DNA of 64,000 nucleotides from Bacteroidales bacterium (GTDB lineage: Bacteria > Bacteroidota > Bacteroidia > Bacteroidales > UBA932), in the NCBI GenBank assembly GCA_024695285.1, contig JAILIM010000094.1, positions 15,417-79,416 on the forward strand. Reading direction: 5' to 3'. This document shows, piece by piece, positions 1 through 8,372 of this stretch. Positions within the stretch are counted from its first letter, which is position 1; each line of letters starts with the position of its first letter. The translations under genes and the position numbers were made by a program. The notes beneath the pieces are model-generated. The model had not been told where the DNA came from. It saw nothing but the letters and a program-made list of their open reading frames with translations, and made no database searches.

Positions 1-1
1 A

Positions 2-454
2 TACAAGACCCGGTATGACGGCAGCGTGACGCTTGACGTTGAAGTCGAGGCCCCGGCGGGGAAGACTGCCGACAAGCCGGCCGAAAAGGTGAAGGCGGAA
101 GAGAAGCCCGCTGAAAAGACGAAGGTTGAAGAGAAGCCGGCCGAGAAGGTTAAAGCGAAAGAGAAACCGGCAGAAAAGGTGAAGACTGAGGAAAAGCCCG
201 CCGACAAGCCGGCCGCTTCCGGAGTGCGTTACGGCGTGCAGATCTTTGCCGGCTCCGGGAAGGTCAATCCGAAGGACAAGGCGTTCATGGGTTATACCCC
301 CGTGATCATAGACACGGGTAAGCTCTTCAAGTATATAATCGGTGTCGATTCTTCCCTTGAAAAAGTCAAGGAGAATTTACCTGCCATCAGGGAAAAATAT
401 CCCGATGCATTTTTGGTGAAAATCGACGGAGAAACGGTCACCCGGGCCAAATAA
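2..454 (+). CDS. C-terminal part of a SPOR-like envelope protein (possibly N-acetylmuramoyl-L-alanine amidase)
   Basis: The reading frame is open from the left edge (YKTRYDGSVTL...), so the start and N-terminus lie outside the window. A GTG at 26 is in frame but is probably internal. What remains is a Lys/Glu/Pro/Ala-rich linker built from near-repeats of KPAEKVKAEE (about residues 20-70), then a compact C-terminal domain beginning RYGVQIFAGS. That domain resembles the SPOR-like tails that Bacteroidota amidases use to bind septal peptidoglycan. The charged linker would span the periplasm. No catalytic domain is visible, so the amidase assignment is inference; the SPOR-like tail is better supported. 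Confidence 0.55.
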   Translation, partial: YKTRYDGSVTLDVEVEAPAGKTADKPAEKVKAEEKPAEKTKVEEKPAEKVKAKEKPAEKVKTEEKPADKPAASGVRYGVQIFAGSGKVNPKDKAFMGYTPVIIDTGKLFKYIIGVDSSLEKVKENLPAIREKYPDAFLVKIDGETVTRAK

Positions 455-752
455 TTTCAGGGGTAAATAAGCATTTTTAAGACGCCGAAAGGCGCGCAGT
501 GCGAATTATCCTTTAAATGGCTTGTTTGGAATTATTCCAAATTGGGAATTTAGTGTATTATATATAATTAGTATTTTTTAGTTTTTCAAGTCGTTGATAT
601 ACAGCTAGTTATAAAAGGCTTATTTTTCGGACAGACGGTATATATTTAACGCTAAAAAAATTAAAAAACAATACTAAAGAAAATTTTTTTTAACTTTTTT
701 TTCCACCATTTTTGCACTCGAGAACAGCCTTTCCGGGCTGTATCTTTTTCTA
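455..752. other. AT-rich intergenic region upstream of dnaA
   Basis: This is the longest non-coding stretch in the left part. It is strongly AT-rich from about 535 to 715, with runs of A and T. A small stem (CGCC, GAAA loop, GGCG) sits at 483-494 without a U-tract. The best promoter-like -7 element is CATTTTTG at 707-714, one base from TAnnTTTG, about 38 nt before dnaA. I found no match to the DnaA box TTATCCACA, so I do not call an origin. Confidence 0.4.
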
Positions 753-2177
753 ATGAACGAGAACGACAGACATATAAGCATCTGGAGCCACTTCCTGAAG
801 ATTGTGGAGCAGATCGTGGAGCCCCAAAAATTCACGACCTGGTTCAAGCCTGTGCGCCCCGTGTCTGTGGTGGATTCGACCCTCACGGTCGAGGTCCCTT
901 CCGACTTTTTCCGCGAGTATCTCGAAGCCACCTATCTCGACGTTATTAAAAAAACGCTCAAGCGTGTGATAGGCGCGGACGCGAAGCTGGTCTATCTTGT
1001 CAAGGCAGTCAGCAGCCAGCCGGCGATGGAAGTTCCTGCCGCTGCCGGCATGGCCCCCGTCAACCGCGAGATCAGCGTCAACATCCAGCCCTCCGGCAAT
1101 CCGAGTCCTTTTGTGTATCCGGGCCTGCGCAAAATCCAGATCAATCCCAATCTGAATCCCGTCTATTGCTTCACCAACTTTATCGTCGGCGAATGCAACA
1201 AGATGGGCTATGCCGCCGGAACCGCCATCTCCTCGGCGCCGGGCAGGAACTCGTTCAACCCGCTGCTCATCTTCGGCGGTCCCGGTCTTGGTAAGACCCA
1301 CCTGGCCCAGGCCATCGGCATTGCCATCCACGAGAAATTCCCTGAACTCATAGTGCTGTACGTCAACGGCCACGAGTTCAAGACCCAGTATATGGATGCG
1401 GTCAACGTCCGCAACAAACTGACCGACTTCCTCGGCTACTACAAGAAGATAGACGTGCTGATCGTGGACGATATCCAGGACCTCCAGGGCCCCGGCACCC
1501 AGTCCGCCTTCTTCAACATCTTCAACCACCTCCACCAGACCGGCAAGCAGTTGATATTCACGTCTGACCGCCCGCCGGTGGAGCTGCAGAACTTCGAGGA
1601 CCGCCTGCTTTCCCGCTTCAAGTGGGGAGTCTCAGTGGAGCTGCTCCATCCCGACTACGGCACCCGTCTCCAGATGCTCAAGTCCCTGTGCCGCCGCGAA
1701 GGCGTGAAGATAGGACAGGATGTGCTGGAGTATCTCGCTTCCCGCATCAAGACCAATTTCCGTGAGCTTGAGGGAGCCTTCCTGTCCGTGATGGCTTATG
1801 CGACGGCCATGCACGCCGAGAATTCGGTCGAACTTGCTGCTAAGGTCACCGAAAAGATCGTGAGCGCTCCCGTCAAGGAGCTCAGCATCGGCAGGGTCCA
1901 GTCCGCTGTGTGCGACTACTTCAACATCAGCACCGACGACCTGGTGTCCAAGTCCCGCAAACGCCAGATAGTTCAGGCCCGCCAGATATCCATGTACCTT
2001 TGCCGAAACCTGATAAGCAACTGCTCGCTTTCGACCATCGGTGCCGAGACTGGCGGCAAGGACCACGCCACCGTCCTGCATTCCTGCAACATCGTGTCCG
2101 ACCTGATGGCCACGGACCGCTTGTTCAAGAAATATGTGACAGACCTGGAGTCCAAGCTGGCTCCTGCCGAAGAATAA
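753..2177 (+). CDS. dnaA: chromosomal replication initiator protein DnaA
   Basis: DnaA is the ATP-dependent initiator that binds DnaA boxes and opens oriC. At 474 aa it has the normal family length and all parts. The N-terminal domain includes the FTTWFKP segment, followed by a short variable linker (about 90-130). The AAA+ core has Walker A GGPGLGKTH near residue 174 and Walker B LIVDDIQ near 236. The C-terminal DNA-binding domain carries the signature GGKDHATVLHS near 434-445. The ATG at 753 fits the conserved N-terminus. pepD follows after 16 nt and probably shares the transcript. dnaN is not adjacent, and recF is about 9 kb away on the other strand. Confidence 0.96.
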   Translation: MNENDRHISIWSHFLKIVEQIVEPQKFTTWFKPVRPVSVVDSTLTVEVPSDFFREYLEATYLDVIKKTLKRVIGADAKLVYLVKAVSSQPAMEVPAAAGMAPVNREISVNIQPSGNPSPFVYPGLRKIQINPNLNPVYCFTNFIVGECNKMGYAAGTAISSAPGRNSFNPLLIFGGPGLGKTHLAQAIGIAIHEKFPELIVLYVNGHEFKTQYMDAVNVRNKLTDFLGYYKKIDVLIVDDIQDLQGPGTQSAFFNIFNHLHQTGKQLIFTSDRPPVELQNFEDRLLSRFKWGVSVELLHPDYGTRLQMLKSLCRREGVKIGQDVLEYLASRIKTNFRELEGAFLSVMAYATAMHAENSVELAAKVTEKIVSAPVKELSIGRVQSAVCDYFNISTDDLVSKSRKRQIVQARQISMYLCRNLISNCSLSTIGAETGGKDHATVLHSCNIVSDLMATDRLFKKYVTDLESKLAPAEE

Positions 2178-2193
2178 CGCTAAAACCAAAAAT

Positions 2194-3624
2194 ATGAGTC
2201 CCGAACGAGTTCTTGATATCTTCAAGGAAATAACACGCATCCCCCGCGAGTCCGGCCACGAAGGCCCCATTACCGACTGGCTTTGCCAGTGGGCTGCCGA
2301 CCGTTCGCTGCAATGCAAGCGTGATGCGACAGGCAACGTGCTTATCGTGCGTGAGGCAGCTCCCGGCAAGGAAAGCATTCCCACGATAGTGCTTCAGGCC
2401 CATCAGGATATGGTCTGCGAGAAAAACGCAGGCGTGAAGCACGATTTCCGCAAGGATCCCATTCCATACGTGATTGAAGACGGCTGGATGATAGCGAAGG
2501 AGACCACTCTTGGCGCCGACGACGGCATCGGCATCGCCGCATGCCTCGCGCTGCTCGAAGACAAGGCTCCTACCTGCCGCATCGAATGCCTCTTTACAAT
2601 ATCCGAAGAGACCGGCATGGACGGCGCCGAAGCCCTCCTACCCGGGTTCTTTGACGGTAAAACCCTAGTAAACCTGGACTCCGAGGACGAAGGCCAGCTC
2701 TTCATAGGCTGCGCCGGTGGACTCAACACCAACATCCGCTTCCGGATTCGCAGGGAAGCGGCCGACGAGGGGGCGCAGTTCGTCCGCTGCACAATTTCAG
2801 GCGGCATCGGCGGGCACAGCGGTGACGACATCAACAAGGAGCGTGCGAACACGGTCCAGCTGATGGCGCGTTTCCTGTATTCCCGCCTGGATGCGGGCCT
2901 TCGCTTTGTCAGCATCGACGGCGGCGGCAAGCCGAACGCCATTGCACGTGAGTGCGAGGCGGTCGTGGCAGTGCCTGACGCCGCGGCTTTCAAGGCTGCG
3001 TTCGAGGAGTTCGCTTCCGACGTGAAGGAGGAGTTCCACAAGACCGACCCAGGCCTGCAGTTCGAGGCCGGGAAAGTCGCGGCAACCCTCCTTCTGCCGG
3101 TTAGCGCTCCGGTCAGCCGCCGCATAATTACTGCGCTTTTCACCTGCCCGCACGGCGTGCAGGCAATGAGCCAGGATATTCCCGGCCTGGTGCAGACTTC
3201 GACCAATCTGGCCAGCATCAAGACCCACAAGGACCGCGGTATAGTGGAGATAGTGACCAGCCAGCGCAGCTCAGCCAAGAGCGAGCGCAGGGCCATCGCA
3301 GCGAAGGTCCGGGCCAATTTCGAGAGCGCGGGCGCGAAGGTGCGCCATATGTATGAATACCCGGGATGGAATCCCGACGTGAACTCCCACATCCTCGCCC
3401 GCACGGTAGAGGCCTATCGCCGTCTATTCAACCAGGAGCCCGAGGTGAAGGCCATCCATGCCGGCCTGGAATGCGGCCTGTTCCTGGAAAAGTTCCCCGG
3501 ACTTGATATGATTTCGTTCGGACCGACCCTCCGCGGCGTCCACGCCCCGGGAGAGCGCCTCGAGCTCGCATCGATGGACAAGTTCGTCCTCCTGCTTGAC
3601 GACGTGGTACGTAATTTTGAATAG
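2194..3624 (+). CDS. pepD: aminoacyl-histidine dipeptidase (cytosolic non-specific dipeptidase, M20)
   Basis: PepD is a cytoplasmic zinc dipeptidase that hydrolyses Xaa-His and many other dipeptides. At 476 aa it matches the family. The metal-site motifs are in order: LQAHQDMVCEKN (first zinc His/Asp), GADDGIG (bridging Asp), SEETGM (catalytic Glu pair), and a C-terminal HAGLECGLF segment with the last metal histidine. The M20 dimerisation domain lies between GGHSGDDI and the C-terminal third. It starts 16 nt after dnaA and ends 2 nt before rpe, so these three genes look co-transcribed. Confidence 0.93.
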   Translation: MSPERVLDIFKEITRIPRESGHEGPITDWLCQWAADRSLQCKRDATGNVLIVREAAPGKESIPTIVLQAHQDMVCEKNAGVKHDFRKDPIPYVIEDGWMIAKETTLGADDGIGIAACLALLEDKAPTCRIECLFTISEETGMDGAEALLPGFFDGKTLVNLDSEDEGQLFIGCAGGLNTNIRFRIRREAADEGAQFVRCTISGGIGGHSGDDINKERANTVQLMARFLYSRLDAGLRFVSIDGGGKPNAIARECEAVVAVPDAAAFKAAFEEFASDVKEEFHKTDPGLQFEAGKVAATLLLPVSAPVSRRIITALFTCPHGVQAMSQDIPGLVQTSTNLASIKTHKDRGIVEIVTSQRSSAKSERRAIAAKVRANFESAGAKVRHMYEYPGWNPDVNSHILARTVEAYRRLFNQEPEVKAIHAGLECGLFLEKFPGLDMISFGPTLRGVHAPGERLELASMDKFVLLLDDVVRNFE

Positions 3625-3626
3625 CC

Positions 3627-4271
3627 ATGCTTGTATCGCCTTCACTGCTTGCCGCTGATTTCCTCCGTCTTGATTCCGAAATGGAGAAACTCAACCGCGG
3701 CGCCGACTGGATCCACCTGGACGTGATGGACGGAACTTTAGTCCCCAATATCTCTTTCGGATTCAGCGTAATCGACGCCGTCGCCAAGGTCGCCGCCCGG
3801 CCTATGGACGCCCATCTCATGGTGGTGCATCCCGAGCGCTGGTTCGAGCGGCTTGCGGCCGACGGGGTGAGCTATGTCAGTTTCCATCTGGAAGCTGCCG
3901 GCAGGCGCACCGCCTCGCATATAGATGCCATCCACAAGCTGGGCATGAAGGCGGGAGTCGCCATCAATCCGGACGTTCCGGTGCGGCGCCTTTTCCCCTA
4001 TATAGGCAAGGCTGATTTCTTCTTGATTATGAGCGTGTTCGCCGGTTTCGGCGGGCAGAAATTCATATATGAGTCGCTGGACCGTATAGTCGAGCTGAGG
4101 TCTGAAATAAAGGCCCGCGGCGCTGAAGCGCTCATAGAAGTCGACGGCGGAGTCGGAACCGGCAACGCCGTGTCACTTAGGGAAGCCGGAGCGGATGTGC
4201 TCGTGGCCGGAAGTTCGGTATTCAAATCAGCCGACGCCATGGCCGCGATGCAGGCCCTCAGGGAAGCCTGA
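3627..4271 (+). CDS. rpe: ribulose-phosphate 3-epimerase
   Basis: Rpe interconverts ribulose-5-phosphate and xylulose-5-phosphate in the pentose phosphate pathway. The 214-aa protein is a TIM barrel of normal size. It has the N-terminal SPSLLAADF, the metal-ligand segment WIHLDVMDG, MDAHLMV, and the phosphate-binding end EVDGGVGTGNA and VAGSSVF. The usual signature after the sixth strand (SVNPGFGGQ in most members) reads SVFAGFGGQ here, with Asn-Pro replaced by Phe-Ala. The rest is intact, so I still call it a functional epimerase. Its last 14 nt overlap the end of the convergent birA. Confidence 0.9.
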   Translation: MLVSPSLLAADFLRLDSEMEKLNRGADWIHLDVMDGTLVPNISFGFSVIDAVAKVAARPMDAHLMVVHPERWFERLAADGVSYVSFHLEAAGRRTASHIDAIHKLGMKAGVAINPDVPVRRLFPYIGKADFFLIMSVFAGFGGQKFIYESLDRIVELRSEIKARGAEALIEVDGGVGTGNAVSLREAGADVLVAGSSVFKSADAMAAMQALREA

Positions 4272-4866
4272 AGTGATTCTTTCCAAATTCTTCTTGCAGT
4301 ATTAATCTGCCGTCGTTGCTGTCGATCAAGGCAAAACGACGGCGGATTTTTTCTGCCAGCAGCCTCAGTTCGGTGTCGGTGTCGTAGGACATGCCTGTGA
4401 GATTATGCAGGCTCACGGGATTGGGCAGGTCGGCGGGCCAGTCCTTCTCGTTGAGGTTCAGGCCTATCCCTATGATGCTGTGGCGGATACGCGGTCCGTC
4501 GAGTATGTTCTCAATGAGTATCCCGCAGATTTTCCGATCGTCCACCCAGATATCGTTGGGCCATTTGATCCGGGCTGTCACACCTTTTTCCAGCAGATAG
4601 TCCCTGATGCCTAGGGTAGTAGCGCAGGTGATCAGAATCATGTCTGCGGCCAGCAGGTCGGACGGATTGTACAACATGCTGAAAGTTAGGTTCAGTCCCT
4701 TGCTGGAAAACCACGTATGAGTGCCTTGTCCGCGGCCCGCCGTCTGCTCCCTTGCGGCTATTACTGACAAATTGTCGCAGCTTCCCAGGCACTCCCGGAG
4801 CGTTTTATTGGTGGATTCTGCTTTTTCAAGCCATAATATATTGTCAGGGCTTTGTCTTGGTGCCAT
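4258..4866 (-). CDS. birA: biotin--[acetyl-CoA-carboxylase] ligase
   Basis: BirA activates biotin with ATP and attaches it to the biotin carrier of acyl-CoA carboxylases. This 202-aa form has only the catalytic domain and lacks the N-terminal repressor helix-turn-helix, so it should be a ligase only. Visible motifs are AESTNK, the biotinyl-AMP loop QTAGRGQG (canonical GRGRxG), KWPNDIW with the catalytic Lys, KICGILIE and GIGLNLN. I chose the ATG at 4866 (MAPRQSPDN) over an upstream ATG at 4899, because the likely -7 element at 4888-4895 would place the transcript start between them. The gene converges with rpe and diverges from ftsH. Confidence 0.88.
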   Translation of the reverse strand: MAPRQSPDNILWLEKAESTNKTLRECLGSCDNLSVIAAREQTAGRGQGTHTWFSSKGLNLTFSMLYNPSDLLAADMILITCATTLGIRDYLLEKGVTARIKWPNDIWVDDRKICGILIENILDGPRIRHSIIGIGLNLNEKDWPADLPNPVSLHNLTGMSYDTDTELRLLAEKIRRRFALIDSNDGRLILQEEFGKNHFRLP

Positions 4867-4882
4867 TTTTGTTGTATATTTG
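4851..4882 (+). promoter_or_regulatory. Bacteroidota-type promoter of ftsH
   Basis: TTTG at 4851-4854 is followed after 20 nt by TATATTTG at 4875-4882. This is an exact match to the Bacteroidota primary-sigma consensus TTTG-N19-21-TAnnTTTG. The ftsH ATG is at 4904, giving a leader of about 15 nt. The promoter lies across the start of the divergent birA. Confidence 0.72.
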
Positions 4883-4887
4883 CCCGG

Positions 4888-4919
4888 CAAAAATATCATT
4901 AAAATGGCTCAAAAGCAAG
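4888..4919 (-). promoter_or_regulatory. Candidate promoter of birA
   Basis: On the minus strand, CTTG (4916-4919) precedes TATTTTTG (4888-4895) with a 20-nt spacer. The -7 box matches TAnnTTTG and the -33 box differs by one base. It lies face to face with the ftsH promoter, so polymerases at the two sites would compete. Confidence 0.48.
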
Positions 4920-6895
4920 ACGATAATAATAAACGTCCCAAAGTCCGTGTCGTCAGGATAAACCTAAGCTGGATTTTCTACCTGCTCCTTATCGTGAGTA
5001 TCGGGTGGATGCTGTTCAGCAACCGTGGCGTGCAGGCTGAAAAGATCGAGTGGGCACAGGTTGAGAAAATGATACTCGACGGAGACGTCAAGGAGATAAA
5101 ATACGTACGTAACGACTACCGCGGCACAGTTTCCCTGCGGCCGGAGTCGGTGTCCAAATATGCTTCGCTCTATCCGGGCGGAGTGCCTCCGAAAAGTTCC
5201 CCCCATTTCTTTTTCCTGACTTCGACCAAGTTCGATCCCGAGGTTGTTTTCGCTGAACTCAATTCCGGCCTCAGGGCTGACCAGCAGGTCAAGCTGGTGA
5301 TGGAGAACGACGCCAAGATATGGAGCGGCATACTGGAGTGGATTGTCCCCATGGTGCTGCTTATCCTGTTCTGGGTGCTCCTGATGAGGGGCATGACTCG
5401 CAATATGGGCGGAGGCCCCGGTGCCGGCGGCGGCATGAATCCTTTCAACGTCGGAAAGGCCAACGGCAAGCTCGCCGACAAGGAGAAGGTCAACGTGACC
5501 TTCAAGGACGTGGCCGGCCTCTACGGCGCCAAGGAGGAGGTGATGGAGATAGTAGATTTCCTCAAGAATCCTAAGAAATACACGTCACTGGGCGGCAAGA
5601 TACCCAAGGGTGCGCTGCTCGTGGGGCCTCCCGGCACTGGCAAGACCCTTCTTGCCAAGGCCGTTGCAGGCGAGGCGAACGTGCCTTTCTTCAGCATCAG
5701 CGGTTCCGACTTCGTTGAAATGTTCGTGGGCGTAGGCGCTTCCCGTGTGCGCGACTTGTTCGCCCAGGCCAAGGATAAGGCTCCCTGCATCGTGTTTATA
5801 GATGAAATCGACGCCGTGGGCCGCGCAAGGGGCAAGAATGTCGGATTCTCCGGCAACGATGAACGTGAGAATACCCTCAACCAGCTCCTCACCGAAATGG
5901 ACGGCTTCGGCACCAACAGCGGCGTTATCGTGCTCGCTGCGACCAACCGTGCCGATATCCTTGACAAGGCCCTGATGCGCGCCGGCCGTTTCGACAGGCA
6001 GATCAACGTGACACTTCCCGACCTCAACGAGCGCAAGGAAATATTCCAGGTCCACCTCAAGGGCCTGCATCTGTCCCAGAGCTTCGACCTCGAGGGTATA
6101 GCGAAACATACGCCCGGCTTCTCCGGAGCCGATATCGCGAACGTCTGCAACGAAGCGGCACTGACCGCCGCCCGCAAAGGCAAGCAGGAAATCGACAACC
6201 AGGACTTCATGGATGCAGTCGACCGCGTGGTCGGTGGTATCGAGCGCAAGAAGACCATAATGTCGCCTGAGGAAAAGCGCCTTACGGCCTACCACGAAGC
6301 AGGCCATGCCGTCGCCGGCTGGCTGCTGCCGGGCTGTGATCCCGTGCTGAAGGTGTCTATCATACCCCGCGGCCAGGCTCTCGGCCTGACCTGGAGCCTT
6401 CCCGACGAGAAGGTTATGATGTCCAAGTCCGACATGATGGACGAGATGTGCTGCCTGGTGGGCGGCCGCATCGCCGAAGAGATAGTCAATGACGGCGTGC
6501 CCTGCACCGGCGCCCTAAGCGATTTCGAGCGTATGACCAAGATAGCTTACTCCATGGTCGCATACTTCGGAATGAGTCCCAAGGTGGGCAACCTTTCCTT
6601 CTACGATTCCACCGGCGGTTCCGGTTATGAACTGACCAAGCCGTACAGCGAAAAGACGGCTGAACTCATCGATGCCGAGGCCCGCAAGCTCGTGGATGAG
6701 GTCACTGAGCGGACGAGGAAGATACTGACCGAGAATTGGGAAGGCCTTGATAAACTTGCAAGGCTGCTGATAGATAAGGAAGTCATTATGTCCGACGACA
6801 TCGAGGCAATCTTCGGCCCGAAGGCCGGCAAGCACGGTGAGGAGAGGCTGAAAGACAATAAGGATAATACTGATATCAAGGAAGGTGATGAATGA
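4904..6895 (+). CDS. ftsH: ATP-dependent zinc metalloprotease FtsH
   Basis: FtsH is a membrane-anchored AAA+ protease that degrades unassembled membrane proteins and short-lived regulators. The open frame extends back to 4721, but the ATG at 4904 (MAQKQDDNN) follows the promoter and gives a normal 663-aa protein. Order: cytoplasmic tail, first TM (IFYLLLIVSIGWMLF), extracytoplasmic domain, second TM (IVPMVLLILFWVLL), Walker A GPPGTGKT near 240, Walker B FIDEID, arginine-finger region RAGRFDR, and zinc site HEAGH near 463. The C-terminus is acidic and charged. The last 8 nt overlap cdsA, so the two are translationally coupled. Confidence 0.95.
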   Translation: MAQKQDDNNKRPKVRVVRINLSWIFYLLLIVSIGWMLFSNRGVQAEKIEWAQVEKMILDGDVKEIKYVRNDYRGTVSLRPESVSKYASLYPGGVPPKSSPHFFFLTSTKFDPEVVFAELNSGLRADQQVKLVMENDAKIWSGILEWIVPMVLLILFWVLLMRGMTRNMGGGPGAGGGMNPFNVGKANGKLADKEKVNVTFKDVAGLYGAKEEVMEIVDFLKNPKKYTSLGGKIPKGALLVGPPGTGKTLLAKAVAGEANVPFFSISGSDFVEMFVGVGASRVRDLFAQAKDKAPCIVFIDEIDAVGRARGKNVGFSGNDERENTLNQLLTEMDGFGTNSGVIVLAATNRADILDKALMRAGRFDRQINVTLPDLNERKEIFQVHLKGLHLSQSFDLEGIAKHTPGFSGADIANVCNEAALTAARKGKQEIDNQDFMDAVDRVVGGIERKKTIMSPEEKRLTAYHEAGHAVAGWLLPGCDPVLKVSIIPRGQALGLTWSLPDEKVMMSKSDMMDEMCCLVGGRIAEEIVNDGVPCTGALSDFERMTKIAYSMVAYFGMSPKVGNLSFYDSTGGSGYELTKPYSEKTAELIDAEARKLVDEVTERTRKILTENWEGLDKLARLLIDKEVIMSDDIEAIFGPKAGKHGEERLKDNKDNTDIKEGDE

Positions 6896-7718
6896 TTTTC
6901 TTAAACGGACGCTGTCCGGAATAGTATTCCTCGCACTGATGGTCGCTGGTATGCTTCTGCATCCCGCGGCCTTCGGCGTCTTATTCCTGGTGGTGCTTTA
7001 CATGGCGATGAAGGAATTCCTCCATATCACGATGGGGGAGAAGCGCCGCCTTCAGCAACGTCTGGCAATGCTCGCCGGTGCGGCGGCCTTTATCCTTTCG
7101 GTCGGAATATGTTTCTATGGAATCGAATTCAAGTGGCTTGCCGTGGTTATTCCGCTCGTGTTCCTGATTCCGCTTTCCGAACTTTTCGCCGCATCCCATG
7201 AAGGAGTCGAGGACCTTGCCTACGCATATCTTTCGATAGTCTATATCGCTTTCCCTCTTTGCCTTGTACCGTTCATCGTGTCCGCGGGAGGAGATTTCAG
7301 GGGATATGTGCTCCTGAACTTCTTCATCATTATCTGGTGTGCCGACGTTGGCTCATACGGCATCGGAACCCTGTTCGGCCAGAAACCTGCATCCCGTAAA
7401 CTCGCTCCCTCGATTTCTCCCAAGAAATCCTGGTGGGGTTTCTGGGGCGGCATAATCATGGGCGTGGCCGGTGCATTCATCCTTTATCTTGTCGGCTGGC
7501 TGGAGTATCCCATGGTGCATTGCCTCGTGCTGGGAGCCGTCATTCCTGCCGCCGGCGTCTGCGGAGACCTTTTCGAATCGCTGTGGAAACGCCGTTTCGG
7601 CTTCAAGGATTCAGGCAACTGCATCCCCGGCCACGGCGGTATGCTTGACCGCTTCGACAGCTCCCTGTTCGCCATTCCCGCAGCATTCGCTTATCTGACC
7701 TTATTCGGACTTCTATGA
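6888..7718 (+). CDS. cdsA: phosphatidate cytidylyltransferase
   Basis: CdsA makes CDP-diacylglycerol from phosphatidic acid and CTP, the branch point of phospholipid synthesis. The 276-aa protein is a multi-pass membrane protein of about eight hydrophobic segments. It ends with the family signature KDSGNCIPGHGGMLDRFDS. A GTG at 6885 is also in frame, but the ATG at 6888 is preferred. It overlaps ftsH by 8 nt and psd by 4 nt (ATGA). CdsA and Psd act in one route: CDP-diacylglycerol to phosphatidylserine to phosphatidylethanolamine. The serine synthase PssA is not in the window. Confidence 0.93.
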   Translation: MNDFLKRTLSGIVFLALMVAGMLLHPAAFGVLFLVVLYMAMKEFLHITMGEKRRLQQRLAMLAGAAAFILSVGICFYGIEFKWLAVVIPLVFLIPLSELFAASHEGVEDLAYAYLSIVYIAFPLCLVPFIVSAGGDFRGYVLLNFFIIIWCADVGSYGIGTLFGQKPASRKLAPSISPKKSWWGFWGGIIMGVAGAFILYLVGWLEYPMVHCLVLGAVIPAAGVCGDLFESLWKRRFGFKDSGNCIPGHGGMLDRFDSSLFAIPAAFAYLTLFGLL

Positions 7719-8368
7719 GACTCGACAAGAATACCTACGGCACCGTGCTACTTGTGTACGCGATAAGTGCAGCGCTCATCTTCGTGCTGCAGTATTTCGT
7801 GCGTACATGGTGGATAGCGTGGCCCCTGACTTTAGGTATCCTGTGGGTCTGTGTTTGGCAGACCTGTTTCCATATGGTGCCGAGGCGCAAACCTGCCGGA
7901 TCATCCACCCTGGTGACGGCTGTCGCCGACGGCAAGATAGTCACCATTGAGCCTGCATACGAGAAGCTTTTCCTGAAGCGGGACTGCACCATGATATCCA
8001 TATATATGGATTTCTGGGATGTCCACGCCAATTTCTGGCCCGTTACGGGCACGGTCGACTACACGGAGTATTATCCCGGAGAGCATTTCCTCGCCTTCAA
8101 ACCCAAGGCGTCCGAGGAAAACGAGCACACCTGCACCTGCATCCGTACCCCCGAGGGCAAGGAAGTTTTCTTCAAGCAGCTGGCAGGCGGATTTGCGCGC
8201 CGTATAGTCTGTTATGCCAGAGAGGGTATGGAAGTAACTGCCGGCGAGCAGTGCGGCATCATCAAATTCGGATCACGTATCGATATTTATCTCCCGCTGG
8301 ATGCAGAAATATGCGTGAGCGTCGGCGACACCGTCCGCGCCTGCGAGACGGTTGTCGCGAAGCTCTGA
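7715..8368 (+). CDS. psd: phosphatidylserine decarboxylase proenzyme (short form)
   Basis: Psd converts phosphatidylserine to phosphatidylethanolamine using a pyruvoyl group made by self-cleavage. The 217-aa length matches the short PSD-A subfamily found in many Bacteroidota. Two adjacent hydrophobic segments (about residues 10-50) anchor it. WDVHANFWPVTG matches the conserved DVH region, and KFGSRID near residue 185 contains the Gly-Ser cleavage site that would yield the pyruvoyl-bearing alpha chain. It starts inside the cdsA stop (ATGA) and ends 4 nt before the convergent DUF4301 gene. Confidence 0.92.
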   Translation: MRLDKNTYGTVLLVYAISAALIFVLQYFVRTWWIAWPLTLGILWVCVWQTCFHMVPRRKPAGSSTLVTAVADGKIVTIEPAYEKLFLKRDCTMISIYMDFWDVHANFWPVTGTVDYTEYYPGEHFLAFKPKASEENEHTCTCIRTPEGKEVFFKQLAGGFARRIVCYAREGMEVTAGEQCGIIKFGSRIDIYLPLDAEICVSVGDTVRACETVVAKL

Positions 8369-8372
8369 TTCA

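Noticed and set aside
455..752. Replication origin before dnaA
   Set aside because: The region is AT-rich, but I found no DnaA-box matches and dnaN is not adjacent. A skew analysis of the whole chromosome would be needed.
750..1535. Long minus-strand frame opposite dnaA
   Set aside because: It lies wholly within dnaA, has no family resemblance, and reflects the GC-rich codon pattern of the real gene.
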